From NCBI GenBank assembly GCA_963717695.1, contig CAVQWR010000003.1, positions 62,001-126,000 on the forward strand: 64,000 nucleotides of DNA. Reading direction: 5' to 3'. The stretch is from CAIWHR01 sp963717695. Its GTDB lineage: Bacteria; Pseudomonadota; Gammaproteobacteria; Burkholderiales; Casimicrobiaceae. The notes beneath the pieces are model-generated. The model saw nothing but the letters and a program-made list of their open reading frames with translations. It had not been told where the DNA came from and made no database searches. The translations under genes and the position numbers were made by a program. Below, one piece after another: positions 47,193 to 58,666 of this stretch (its first letter is position 1; each line of letters opens with the position of its first letter).

Positions 47193-49507
47193 AGGCGCTC
47201 CGACGCCTGCGCAGGCACATGACGCCGCTCGCGAGCGACACGACGTCGGCGCTCGAGCTGCCGCCGGTGCGCATGGGGCTCCTCGCCAAGCTCAACACGC
47301 TGACGGTCGGGATCATCCTGGCGACCGCGGTGGCAATGACCGGCTTCTCCGTGTGGCAGCAGGCGCGGGTCGGCGCGAACGAGCTCAAGGCGCAGGGCTC
47401 GTCGGTGGTCGAGATGCTGGCGGAGCTCACCGAATACGGCCTCTACACGAACGACCGCGCCTATCTCGAATCGGTGCTGAACAGCGTGAACGCCGAAGGC
47501 GACATCGCTTACGTTGTCGTCGACGATGTCCAGCACCGGCCAGTCGTCGTGCGGCGCATCGCGGAATCGCTGCAGGACGTTGCGCTGCCGGCGATCCCGG
47601 ACGTGGGGCCCGCCGCGGCGGTCGGGGTCGTCAACAAGGAGCGCACGATCCTGGGACGGCGCTACATCGAGCTGATGGCGCCCGTCGGCAGCACGAAGGC
47701 GGCCACCGCGACTGCGTTCGTCGAGGGTGCGGGCGAGCGCCCGCCGCCGCCGGCGCGCGGAACGGGAGCCAGCGCTCCGATCGGCTTCGTCCGCGTCGGC
47801 ATGACCTTCGAGCGACAGCAGGCGCAGCTGCGCAACATGCTGCTCGGCTTCGCGTCGGTGATCGGCCTCCTCGTCGTGCTCGCGACCGGCGCAACGCTCG
47901 TCCTGACGCGGCGCCTGGTGGCACCGATGCGCCGGCTGATGCGCGCAGCGCGTGCGGTCGGGTCCGGCAAGCTCGACGTGTTCGTGCCCGCGCGCTCGTC
48001 GGACGAGCTCGGCCTCCTCACGCACACGTTCAACCACATGACCCAGCGGCTTGCGGAATCGCGGGCCGAGGTCGCGACGTACCAGCGCACGCTGGAGGAC
48101 AAGGTCGCGCAGCGCACGAAGGAGCTCGAGATCGCGACTGCGCACGCGTACAAGCTCGCCCAGCACGACATCCTCACCGGATTGCCCAACCGGTCGCTGC
48201 TGAACCAGCGGCTGAAGCAGATCATCGCACAGGCGCATCGCGACTCGACGCACGTCGCCTGCCTCTTCCTCGACTTCGACCACTTCAAGCGGATCAACGA
48301 CACGCTGGGCCACGATTCCGGAGACCAGCTGCTCCAGTCGGTCGCGCAGCGGCTCACCAACGCGGTCCGCGAGTCGGACACCGTCGCGCGCCTCGGCGGC
48401 GACGAGTTCGTGCTGATCCTGCCGGGGCTCGATCCGGCGAATGCGACCTTCGAGACAATGTCGGTGCTCTCGCGTGTGCGCGAGTCGTTCATGGCGCCGT
48501 TTCGCATCTCCGACCAGATGCCGACGCTCACCTGCTCGATCGGCGTGTCGATGTTCCCGCACGACGCTATCGACCCGGTCTCGCTGATCAAGCAGGCGGA
48601 CACCGCGATGTACGCGGCGAAGGACGCCGGCCGCAACGCGTACCGCTTCTACACCGCGGACATGAACGCAAGCGTCCAGCTGCGCCTGCAGCTCGAGACC
48701 GACATGCGGCGCGGACTGATGGACGATGAGTTCTTCCTCGTCTACCAGCCGCAGATCGAGATGCACACCGGGCGCGCGTGCGGGGTCGAGGCGCTGTGCC
48801 GCTGGCGCGATCCGGAGCGCGGCGTCATCGCGCCGTCGGAATTCATCCCGGTCGCCGAGGAATCCGGGATGATTCAGGCGCTCGGCGCGCGCGTGCTCCG
48901 CGACAGCTGCCGGCAGACGGTCGCGTGGCATCGCCTCGGCATGATGCTCCGGCTGTCGGTCAACCTGTCGGTGCAGCAGCTGCAGCACGACAGCTGGCTT
49001 TCCATCGTCGACGAGGCGCTCTCCGCGAGTGGACTGCCGCCGCAATACCTCGACCTCGAGATCACCGAGAGCGTCATCATCACGCACCCCGAGAAGGCCG
49101 TCGCGACGCTCGTCAGGCTGAAGGAGCGCGGCGTGTCGATCACCGTCGACGACTTCGGGACCGGCTACTCCAGTCTCTCCTACCTCACGCGGCTGCCGAT
49201 CCAGGCGGTGAAGATCGACCAGCGCTTCGTCCACGGTCTCGAGCAGAACCGCAACGACGAGGCGATCACGCAGGCGATCATCGCGCTGTCGCATTCACTT
49301 GGCCTGCGCGTCATCGCGGAAGGCGTCGAGACCGCGGCGCAACTCGAGTTCCTCAAGCGCCACGGCTGCGACGAGGCGCAGGGCTACCTCATCTCGCGCC
49401 CGCTCGAGGCGCCGGCGCTGCGCGACTGGTGGCACCTGCAGGAGGAGGAGAACCGGATCGTCGGCCGCCAGGGCGACATGTGGCAGGGCGACCGGCCGCT
49501 GTCGTGA
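47189..49507 (+). CDS. membrane GGDEF-EAL cyclic-di-GMP enzyme with HAMP
   Basis: This 772-residue protein has a first helix (LNTLTVGIILATAVAMTGFSV), a periplasmic domain (about residues 55-210), a second helix (MLLGFASVIGLLVVLATGATLVL), and HAMP (to about residue 300). GGDEF follows with RLGGDEFVL at about residue 400, and the RESD inhibitory site stands five residues before it. EAL begins near residue 510 with EALCRW and has DDFGTGYSSLSYL and QGYLISRPL. Both active sites look complete, so it could make or break c-di-GMP according to the signal. It is translationally coupled to the binding-protein gene and may be under sigma-54 control. Confidence 0.92.
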   Translation: MKALRRLRRHMTPLASDTTSALELPPVRMGLLAKLNTLTVGIILATAVAMTGFSVWQQARVGANELKAQGSSVVEMLAELTEYGLYTNDRAYLESVLNSVNAEGDIAYVVVDDVQHRPVVVRRIAESLQDVALPAIPDVGPAAAVGVVNKERTILGRRYIELMAPVGSTKAATATAFVEGAGERPPPPARGTGASAPIGFVRVGMTFERQQAQLRNMLLGFASVIGLLVVLATGATLVLTRRLVAPMRRLMRAARAVGSGKLDVFVPARSSDELGLLTHTFNHMTQRLAESRAEVATYQRTLEDKVAQRTKELEIATAHAYKLAQHDILTGLPNRSLLNQRLKQIIAQAHRDSTHVACLFLDFDHFKRINDTLGHDSGDQLLQSVAQRLTNAVRESDTVARLGGDEFVLILPGLDPANATFETMSVLSRVRESFMAPFRISDQMPTLTCSIGVSMFPHDAIDPVSLIKQADTAMYAAKDAGRNAYRFYTADMNASVQLRLQLETDMRRGLMDDEFFLVYQPQIEMHTGRACGVEALCRWRDPERGVIAPSEFIPVAEESGMIQALGARVLRDSCRQTVAWHRLGMMLRLSVNLSVQQLQHDSWLSIVDEALSASGLPPQYLDLEITESVIITHPEKAVATLVRLKERGVSITVDDFGTGYSSLSYLTRLPIQAVKIDQRFVHGLEQNRNDEAITQAIIALSHSLGLRVIAEGVETAAQLEFLKRHGCDEAQGYLISRPLEAPALRDWWHLQEEENRIVGRQGDMWQGDRPLS

Positions 49508-49543
49508 CCGGCAGGAACGGCACGCCGGCCAAAATCGCGCGGT

Positions 49544-50152
49544 TCAGCTGATGCGCGGCGCGCCGGCGAGGTCGGCGGGAGCGTCGACGTCGCGCAGGAT
49601 GCCGGCGTCCTCGACGTCAATGCGGACCAGCGAATCGCGGCGCGCGTCGAGAACCGACTTCGCACCCGTGTCGCCCGTCAGCGCGGCAAGCTCCGCGTAG
49701 CACGCGCGCCCGAATCCAACCGGGTGGCCGCGCTCGCCGCCGTGGAACGGCGCGGCGATCTGCGTCCCCGCGGCGATCGCGGCGGCGACGCGTGCGATCG
49801 TCTCGGGCGCGATCCACGGCATGTCCGCCAGTGCGATGACCCACCCTGCGGCCTGCGGCATGACCCGCACGCCGCACGCAAGGCTCGCGCCCATGCCTTC
49901 GTCCGCGTTGTCGCAACGCACAACTTGTGCCCCGGCGGCCCCCAGCGCGACGGCCAGCGCCGCGTCGCCGGAGCGCACGACGGCGATGACGTCCGGAATC
50001 GCCGCGATGAGATGACGGCACGCGACGACGCCGACGCATTCGCCGCCAGCCTGGTGCAACGGCATACGCGCGAGGAGCTTCGGGCCGCCGAAGCGCACGC
50101 CGCTGCCCGCGGCGAGCAGAATGCCGACGACCGAGGTCGGGCGCACGCTCAC
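49544..50152 (-). CDS. MocA/MobA-like nucleotidyltransferase
   Basis: The protein begins SVRPTSVVGILLAAGSGVRFGGPKLLARM, the nucleotide-binding G-x-x-LAAG-x-x-x-R-F-G-x-x-K motif of molybdenum-cofactor cytidylyl/guanylyltransferases. Further marks are DEGMGASLACGV, VIALADMPWIAPETIARV (the metal-binding ADMP) and GHPVGFGRACYAELAALTGDTGAKSVL. The pattern fits MocA-like proteins that make molybdopterin cytosine dinucleotide for xanthine-oxidase-type enzymes, but none is nearby. I chose the GTG at 50152 (202 residues); an ATG at 50227 would add 25 atypical residues. It is convergent with the GGDEF-EAL gene. Confidence 0.78.
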   Translation of the reverse strand: MSVRPTSVVGILLAAGSGVRFGGPKLLARMPLHQAGGECVGVVACRHLIAAIPDVIAVVRSGDAALAVALGAAGAQVVRCDNADEGMGASLACGVRVMPQAAGWVIALADMPWIAPETIARVAAAIAAGTQIAAPFHGGERGHPVGFGRACYAELAALTGDTGAKSVLDARRDSLVRIDVEDAGILRDVDAPADLAGAPRIS

Positions 50153-50380
50153 ACGTTCCGCTCGCTCATTTCGCGGCCTCGGTTCGGGCGACTGGAAGCG
50201 TTGCCTCAAGCCGTCGGCGGCGCTCAATCGCTCGCGGACGCGCGTTTCGACACTCGTGGGTTCGCCGCGGCCTCCGAACCGTCGAATTCAATTCGATGCT
50301 CCGCGTGGTCGGCCGCCGCGCGCGCTCGAAAGACGCGCCCTGCGGGCCTTGGCTTCGCCCTCCTCGCGCACGCGTCCCGC

Positions 50381-51520
50381 TCATTCGGGCAGCAGTCGAA
50401 AGCGGCCGTCGCGCACCACGACCACCACCCGCGCCCGCTCGTCCATGCCGTTGTGGTCGGCCGCCGACATGTTGAACACGCCCTGGCAGCCGACGACATC
50501 GCGCTCCTGCTCGATCGCGTCGCGCAGCGCGACGCGGAATTCCGCAGTCCCCGGCTTCGCCTTCTTCATCGCGACCGGGATCGCGCGCTGGAGGAGGATG
50601 CCGCCGTCCCACGTGTTCGCGCCAAACGTCGCAGGCTTCTGCCCGAAGCGCTGCTCGTATGCGGCGATGTAGCTTTGCGCAACCTTCTTCACCGGATTGG
50701 CGTCGGGAATCTCGTCGATCACGAGCATCGGGCCGGCGGCGAGGATCGTGCCCTCGACCTTTTCCCTGCCGAGGCGGATGAAGTCGTCGGTGGCGACGCC
50801 GTGCGTCTGGTAGATCGGCCCCTTGTAGCCTTGATCGCGGAGCGTGATCTCGGGCAGCACGCCGGGGCCGCCGACGCCGGCGACGAGGATCGCGTCCGGC
50901 TTCGCGGCAACGAGCTTCAGCGCCTGCGCCGTGACGCTCGAATCCGTGCGCTGGTAATACTCGGTGGCGACGAGCTTCACCCCCGCCTTCTCGGCCATCG
51001 GCACGAAGACCTTGTACCAGTTCTCGCCGTACGGATCCTTGAAGCCGATGAACCCGAATGTCTTCACGCCGGACTTCGCCATGTGCCGCACCAGCGCGGC
51101 GGCGATGAGCTCGTCGTTCTGCGTCGTCTTGAACACCCAGCGCCGCTTCGCATCCATGGGCTCGATCACGTTGGAGCTGCCGACCGTCGCGAGCAGTGGC
51201 ACCTTGGCCTCCGCGATCACGTCGAGAATGGCCAGCGCGATCGGCGTCGTCGACGGGCCGATCAGCGCGTCGACGTTGTGCTCCTGGATCAGCTTCTTCG
51301 CGTTCTGGACGCCGCGCGTCGTGTCGCCGCCGTCGTCCAGCTGGATGTACTCGACCGTCGCATCGCCGATCCGCGCCGGCAGCAGCATGCCGGTGTTCTG
51401 CTGCGGGATGCCGATCGCGGTCGTCGGCCCGGTCGCCGACACCATGAGCCCGATCCTGACCTGCGCGCCGCACAGCAGCGGAATTGATGCCAGCAACGCC
51501 AATGCGAAACGAGTGAGCAC
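50381..51520 (-). CDS. Leu/Ile/Val-type periplasmic binding protein
   Basis: This 379-residue binding protein is of the branched-chain amino acid/amide family. The GTG at 51520 follows a GGAG ribosome site and gives a signal peptide (LTRFALALLASIPLLCGAQ). The type I fold shows VRIGLMVSATGPTTAIGIPQQNTG, VDALIGPSTTPIALAILDV, KTFGFIGFKDPYGENWYKVF and a C-terminal GCQGVFNMSAADHNGMD typical of these receptors. No livHMGF genes are present, so it is an orphan here. The neighbours on both sides are unrelated in function. Confidence 0.88.
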   Translation of the reverse strand: MLTRFALALLASIPLLCGAQVRIGLMVSATGPTTAIGIPQQNTGMLLPARIGDATVEYIQLDDGGDTTRGVQNAKKLIQEHNVDALIGPSTTPIALAILDVIAEAKVPLLATVGSSNVIEPMDAKRRWVFKTTQNDELIAAALVRHMAKSGVKTFGFIGFKDPYGENWYKVFVPMAEKAGVKLVATEYYQRTDSSVTAQALKLVAAKPDAILVAGVGGPGVLPEITLRDQGYKGPIYQTHGVATDDFIRLGREKVEGTILAAGPMLVIDEIPDANPVKKVAQSYIAAYEQRFGQKPATFGANTWDGGILLQRAIPVAMKKAKPGTAEFRVALRDAIEQERDVVGCQGVFNMSAADHNGMDERARVVVVVRDGRFRLLPE

Positions 51521-51580
51521 GCGTGACTCCCGAGCGGATGAGCGAAGATGACGGCCGAATCGTAAGCGCAACGACGCGCG

Positions 51581-52762
51581 CTAGGCAAATTGTCCCGCGG
51601 CGTGTCCCGAGGCCCACGCCCACTGGAAATTGTAGCCGCCGAGCCAGCCGGTGACGTCGACGACCTCGCCGATGAAGAAGAGCCCCGGGACCGTAATTGC
51701 CGCCATCGTCTTCGACGACAGGCCGCGCGTGTCGACCCCACCGAGCGTGACCTCGGCCTTGTTGTAGCCGAGCGTGCCCGACGGCACCACCTTCCATGCG
51801 TGCAGCGCGGCGGCGAGCTCGCGCAGTCGCGCATCGGACATCTGGCGCAGGGGGGCCACCGCGTCGTGCGCCGCGCACCATTGCTGCGCGAATCGCGCCG
51901 GGAGCCGTTCCGCCAGCAACGTCGACAGATGCGCGCCGGATCCGCGCGCCCCGAGAAGCCACGCGGCCGCATCGACGCCCGGCAGCACGTCGATGGTGAG
52001 AGGCTCCTTGCCGTTCCAGTACGACGAGATCTGCAGGATCGCCGGGCCGGACAGGCCGCGGTGCGTGAACAGCAGGTTTTCGCGGAAACGGCCCTCGCCG
52101 CAGGACACCTCGGCGTCGAGCGAGATACCGGCGAGATCGCCGTAGCGCCCGAGCGAATCGGGCTGCAGGGACAGCGGCACCAGCGCGGGACGCGGCGGGA
52201 CAATCGCGAGGCCGAACTGCTCGGCAATGCGATAGCCGAACGGCGTCGCGCCGATCTTCGGCACCGTGAGGCCGCCGGTGGCGACGACCAGCGATTGCGC
52301 GTGCAGCGGGCCCATTGCCGTGGCGACGCGAAAGCCGCTTCCGTCCCGCGCGACCGACTCGACCGCGCACGGCATCCGCCAGCGCACGCCGCCGCGATCG
52401 CATTCCGCCTGCAGCATCGCGACGACCTGTCGCGCCGAATCGTCGCAGAAGAGCTGGCCCAGCTTCTTCTCGTGGTACCGGATCCGATGCCGCTCGACCA
52501 GCGCGAGAAATTCGCGCGGCGTGTAGCGTGACAGCGCGGAGCGGCAGAAATCCGGATTCTGCGACAGGTAGTTCGCGGGTCCGGCGTTGACGTTGGTGAA
52601 GTTGCAGCGGCCGCCGCCGGAGATGCGGATCTTCTCGCCCAGCACGTGGTAGTGCTCGATGAGGGCCACGCGGCGGCCGCGCCGCGCGGCCTCCGCCGCG
52701 CACATCATGCCGGCGGCGCCGGCGCCGATGACGGCGACGTCGCAGGACTCAGCCGGATTCAT
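51581..52762 (-). CDS. BaiN/HI0933-like FAD flavoprotein
   Basis: The 393-residue protein begins with an FAD Rossmann motif (DVAVIGAGAAGMMCAAEAARRG), then LGEKIRISGGGRCNFTN, the signature of the HI0933/YhiN/BaiN family. SLVVATGGLTVPKIGATPFGYRIAEQFG and GYNFQWAWASGHAAG complete the FAD site at the end. The family is described as NAD(P)H-dependent flavin oxidoreductases, and some members reduce steroid double bonds; the substrate here is unknown. It is read in the same direction as dnaJ, whose stop is 33 nt downstream of this start in window coordinates but upstream in transcription. Confidence 0.87.
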   Translation of the reverse strand: MNPAESCDVAVIGAGAAGMMCAAEAARRGRRVALIEHYHVLGEKIRISGGGRCNFTNVNAGPANYLSQNPDFCRSALSRYTPREFLALVERHRIRYHEKKLGQLFCDDSARQVVAMLQAECDRGGVRWRMPCAVESVARDGSGFRVATAMGPLHAQSLVVATGGLTVPKIGATPFGYRIAEQFGLAIVPPRPALVPLSLQPDSLGRYGDLAGISLDAEVSCGEGRFRENLLFTHRGLSGPAILQISSYWNGKEPLTIDVLPGVDAAAWLLGARGSGAHLSTLLAERLPARFAQQWCAAHDAVAPLRQMSDARLRELAAALHAWKVVPSGTLGYNKAEVTLGGVDTRGLSSKTMAAITVPGLFFIGEVVDVTGWLGGYNFQWAWASGHAAGQFA

Positions 52763-52795
52763 GGACCGTGCCGCACCGGCATCGCGCCGGCGGCG

Positions 52796-53945
52796 TCAGG
52801 GCGCGAAGAAGTCGCGCACCTTGTCGAAGAACGATTTCGCGCGCGGATTGTGCGCGGCGGGATCCTGCTCGTTGATCGCCTCGAACTCGCGCAGCAGTTC
52901 CTTCTGCCGCGACGTGAGCTTCACCGGCGTCTCGATCGAGACGTGGCAGAAGAGGTCGCCGTGCTGTGCGCCGCGCACGTGCTTGATGCCCTTGCCGCGC
53001 AGCCGGAACACCTGCCCCGTCTGCGTCTCGGCCGGGATCTTGATGCTCGCGTGACCGTCGAGCGTCGGGATCTCGATCTCGCCGCCGAGTGCCGCCGTGG
53101 CGAAGCTGATCGGCATCTCGCAGTGGAGATCGTTGCCCTCGCGCTGGAACACCGCGTGCGGCTTCAGGTTGACCACGACGTAGAGGTCGCCCGGAGGGCC
53201 GCCGTTGACGCCGGCCTCGCCCTCGCCGGAAAGCCGGATGCGGTCGTCCTGGTCCACGCCCGCCGGAATCTTGACCGAGAGCGTCTTGTGATTTCTTGAT
53301 GCGGCCGGCACCGTGGCACGTCGCGCAGGGCTCGGGAATGATCTTGCCCGTGCCGTGGCAGGTCGGGCAGGTCTGCTGGATCGAGAAGAAGCCCTGCGAC
53401 ACGCGCACTTCGCCGCGCCCGTGGCAGGTCGTGCACTGCTTGGGCTGCGTGCCGGGCTTGGCGCCCGTGCCGTGGCACGTCGCGCATTCCTCGAGCGCAG
53501 GGATGCGGATCTTCGCCTCGGTGCCGCGCGCGACTTCCTCCAGCGAGAGCTCCAGGTTGTAGCGCAGGTCGGCGCCGCGATAGACGCCGCTGCCGCGGCC
53601 GCCGCGCTGCGCACCGAAGATCTCGCCGAAGATGTCGCCGAACGCATCGGCGAAGCCGCCGAAGCCTTCCGGACCGCCGCCGAAGCCGCGCGCGCCGGCT
53701 GCGCCGAAGCCCGCGGACGGATCGACGCCGGCATGACCGAACTGGTCGTAGGCGGCGCGCTTCTTGGCGTCGGAGAGGACCTCGTAAGCCTCCTTCGCCT
53801 CCTTGAACTTGTCCTCGGACCCTTTGTCCGGGTTGCGGTCCGGATGGTGCTTCATCGCGAGCTTGCGATAGGACTTCTTGATGTCCTCCTCGGAGGCGTC
53901 GCGATTGACGCCGAGCACCGTGTAGTAGTCGCGCTTGGAAGCCAT
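52796..53945 (-). CDS. dnaJ: chaperone DnaJ (one inserted base)
   Basis: DnaJ is the co-chaperone that delivers clients to DnaK and stimulates its ATPase. The corrected length is 382 residues. The J domain (DYYTVLGVNRDASEEDIKKSYRKLAMKHHPDRNP) has the HPD motif. A Gly/Phe region, four CxxCxGxG repeats (CATCHGTG, CTTCHGRG, CPTCHGTG, CATCHGAG) and the C-terminal substrate domains follow. One extra A near 53295 shifts the frame, and the span is one over a multiple of three. It follows dnaK by 125 nt, with no strong promoter of its own, so it is probably read with grpE-dnaK. Confidence 0.95.
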
Positions 53946-54070
53946 GAACAGTTCTGGATGTGGTGGATCGTGCCGGGCAGACTTATATCACGGTCGCCGC
54001 GCGCGGCGCACGTGCGGCGCGGGCGCCGCCGCCGCAACCGCTGTGCGACGGCATCGCCCGCTGCGCGACA

Positions 54071-56031
<1,961 letters not shown>

Positions 56032-56076
56032 GTTCATTTCCTCCGGATTCGAGGGATTCGTTCAATGCCGTCCGTC

Positions 56077-56105
56077 AGATGGGGTTTTCGCGGTTGCAAA
56101 TCAAC
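56077..56105 (-). promoter_or_regulatory. sigma-32 promoter of dnaK
   Basis: On the minus strand GTTGATT, then 14 nt, then CCCCATCT matches the heat-shock consensus (CTTGAAA-N13/14-CCCCATNT), with a complete -10 element. It predicts a start near 56070. Confidence 0.7.
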
Positions 56106-56129
56106 CTGGAAAGGACCGGATGTCGCGCC

Positions 56130-56710
56130 TCAGTCGGACGCCTTCGGCCGGACCACGGCGACCAGCGCCGGGCGCAGCACGCGGTCGTTGAGCAGGTAGC
56201 CCTTCTGGAAAACCTGCACGACCGTGTTCGGCGGCAGGTCGGCGTCGACCATCGTCATCGCCTGGTGGACGATGCGGGTCGAACTTCGCGCCGACGGGGT
56301 CGACGTCGACGATCTGCGCCTTGTCGAAGGCCGCGGCGAGCTGCTTCAGCGTGAGCTCGACGCCGGACCTGAGCGCGTCCGGCGCGGCGTCGCCGGCGGC
56401 GAGGGTCGCTTCCAGCGCGTCCTTGACCGGCAGCAGGTCCTCGGCGAAATTCTCGATCGCGTACTTGTGCGCCTGCGCGACGTCGTTGGCCGCCTGCTTG
56501 CGGACGTTCTCGGTGTCGGCGCGGGCGCGCAGCCACGCGTCCTTCAGCTCCGCCGCCTCGTCCTCGGCCTTCTTGAGGAGCGCCGCGATATCGGGGGCCG
56601 GGTCGGCGGTGTCCGGATTCCCGGACGTATTCGGGCTCGCGCCGACCCGTCAGCGTCGGCGGCGAGGCATCACCCGGTACGGGTGCCTCGGGTCTTTCCT
56701 GGGTGGTCAT
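56130..56710 (-). CDS. grpE: nucleotide-exchange factor GrpE (two inserted bases)
   Basis: GrpE releases ADP from DnaK. The corrected length is 192 residues. The acidic/Pro-rich disordered N-terminus (MTTQERPEAPVPGDASP) is followed by the long helix (ALLKKAEDEAAELKDAWLRARADTENVRKQ), NFAEDLLPVKDALEATL and the beta domain (FDPHRHQAMT, VVQVFQKGYLLNDRVLRPALVAVV). Extra bases lie near 56630 and 56280, and the span is two over a multiple of three. Its own sigma-32 promoter lies about 45 nt upstream of the ATG. Confidence 0.92.
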
Positions 56711-56760
56711 GCGCACTCCTTGACTGGCGTTTTTGCGCTCTTTTCGGCGCCCAATTCGAC

Positions 56761-56787
56761 AATGGGGGCATTTCGCGGCCTTTCAAC
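56761..56787 (-). promoter_or_regulatory. sigma-32 promoter of grpE
   Basis: On the minus strand GTTGAAA is followed after 12-13 nt by CCCCCATT, a near-complete heat-shock promoter. It predicts a start near 56755 for grpE-dnaK-dnaJ. Confidence 0.7.
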
Positions 56788-56918
56788 GTCCCGCGCGGCA
56801 GTGCGACGGCTCCGGATCGCCCGGCCGTCGGCACTCGCGAAAACAAGGACTTGAAGGTCGGAACCGCGGTATCAGCCCGGTCGGCGCCGGATACCTTCCG
56901 GGAAGGACGCCGGGAGCG

Positions 56919-58032
56919 CTATTTCGCCGCGCCCAGCGCCTTCGCGCGAACCTGGGTGAGCTCCCGGGCCGCGGCGTCGGGCGGCGCGGCCAGCCAGCCT
57001 GCGAGGTTTCGTCGACGAGATCGGCCAGCGCCGCGATCCACAGCGGATGCTCGTTGAGGCAGGGAATCACGTGGAATTCCTTCCCGCCGGCCGCGACGAA
57101 GCGTCGCCGCACCTCGATGCCGATCTCCTCGAGCGTTTCGAGGCAGTCGGCGACGAACCCGGGGCAGAAGACGTCGACCCGCCCCGCGCCTTTCTTCCCG
57201 AGCGCCGTGACGACGTCGACGGTGTACGGCTTGAGCCACTGCGCCTTGCCGAAGCGCGACTGGAACGTGAGCGTCCATTGGTCCGCTCGCAAGACCGAGC
57301 TCGCGCGCGAGCAGGCGCCCCGTCATCTGGCATAGGCAATGGTAGGGGTCGCCGCGATCGAGCGTGCGCCGCGGCAGGCCGTGGAACGACATCACGAGGT
57401 GATCCGGGCGGCCGTGCTTCACCCAGTAGTCGTTGACGTTCTGCGCGAGCGCCTTGATGTAGCCGGCGTCGGCGTGGAACGTCTCGACGAAGCGCAGCGC
57501 CGGCAGCCGGCGCGCCGTCTCGCAGGTGCGCGGCGACCGCGTCGAACGCCGATGCGTTGCTGCTCGCCGAGTACTGCGGATACAGCGGCAGCGACGAGAA
57601 TCTTCTCGCAGTTCGCCGCGCGCAGCCTGTCGAGCGCGTCGCCGATGCTCGGGTTGCCGTAGCGCATGCCGACTTCGACCGCGCACAGGTCGGCCGGAAA
57701 CCCCGCCCCTTTGAGCCGCTGCCCGAGATAACCCATCAGGAGCGTCCGCTGCCTCAGGCTGTGCACGAGCAGCGGCGAGCCGTCCTTCGTCCAGATGGCG
57801 GCGTACTTGCGCGCCGACTTCGGCGGCCGCACGAGCAGGATGATCGCCGTAGAGGATCGGCTTCCACGGCCCACGACGGGATCTCGATGACGCGCGGGTC
57901 GGACAGGAACTGCGCGAGATAGCGGCGCACCGCGGAGGCCGTCGGCGCGTCCGGCGTGCCGAGATTGACGAGCAGGACGCCGATCCGCGGCGTGCGGTCG
58001 TGCGTGAACGGCGGCTCGGGGACGGACATCAT
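56919..58032 (-). CDS. hemH: ferrochelatase (several inserted bases)
   Basis: HemH inserts Fe2+ into protoporphyrin IX. The corrected length is about 365-369 residues. The sequence starts MMSVPEPPFTHDRTPRIGVLLVNLGTPDAPTASAV. It includes VILLVRPPKSARKYAAIWTKDGSPLLVHS, VEVGMRYGNPSI, the catalytic His in LVMSFHGLPRRTLDRGDPYHCLCQMTGRLL, and CPGFVADCLETLEEIG. Breaks occur near 57875, 57850, 57600, 57525, 57293 and 57010 at least. In each, removing a base recovers the next family block. The gene lies between the SnoaL-like ORF and grpE, a common betaproteobacterial order, and grpE has a separate heat-shock promoter. Confidence 0.9.
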
Positions 58033-58178
58033 GGCGGCGGAGTAGGCGGTGAGTGGAAGGTACGACGCGAAATCGCGTCGATCGCGACCGCGAACCTTAG
58101 CATGCAGACGGCGCGTGCCGATTGATGCGGGTCAGGACACGTTGCGGACGCAAGCCGCCGCAGCGGGACCATGCGAGC

Positions 58179-58660
58179 CTAAGAGGACTGCGCCCGCCAC
58201 TGCGCCAGCGCCTCCGCCGCCTGCGCGCGCACCTTGCGCTGCACGGCCGGAAGCCACCCGAGCAGGAGGCCCTTCGCAGCCCAGCGCCTGCCGCAGCCAG
58301 CGATGGAGGTCGAATCGATCCTGGTGCCGGCAGATGCGCCCGTCGCGAAACGCGAACGTCGCGTCGATACTGTTGACGACGCGGCGGCCGGTGCCCGAAT
58401 ACGTGTAGGTCGCATCCCAGTGCGCGCGGCCCGCCGTCGCGTCGGCCTCGATGTCCGAGGCGACCACGGCGAGATCCTTGCCGCGCGCGCACAGCATCCG
58501 CCACATCGCGGCGACGCCCGCCGCGTCGAGATCCGGGAACACCGGATCGGAAAACGTGACGTCGGGCGCGTAGCAGGCGAGCATCGCCTCGGCGTCGCGC
58601 CGGCCGAGCGCGGCGTAGAACCGCTCGATCACCGCTGCGTTGGGATGCGCGCGGATCCAT
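58179..58660 (-). CDS. SnoaL/NTF2-like protein (two frame breaks)
   Basis: This is a small cone-shaped-fold protein of about 159 residues. The core reads IERFYAALGRRDAEAMLACYAPDVTFSDPVFPDLDAAGVAAMWRML and then HWDATYTYSGTGRRVVNSIDATFAFRDGRI, a clear SnoaL-like pattern. The ATG at 58660 plus removal of one base near 58648 gives the usual HPNAAVIERFY opening. A second extra base near 58275 gives the natural C-terminus WAAKGLLLGWLPAVQRK. The span is two over a multiple of three. It begins 6 nt after the hrcA stop, so the two are cotranscribed. Its activity is unknown. Confidence 0.72.
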
Positions 58661-58666
58661 CGTCTC

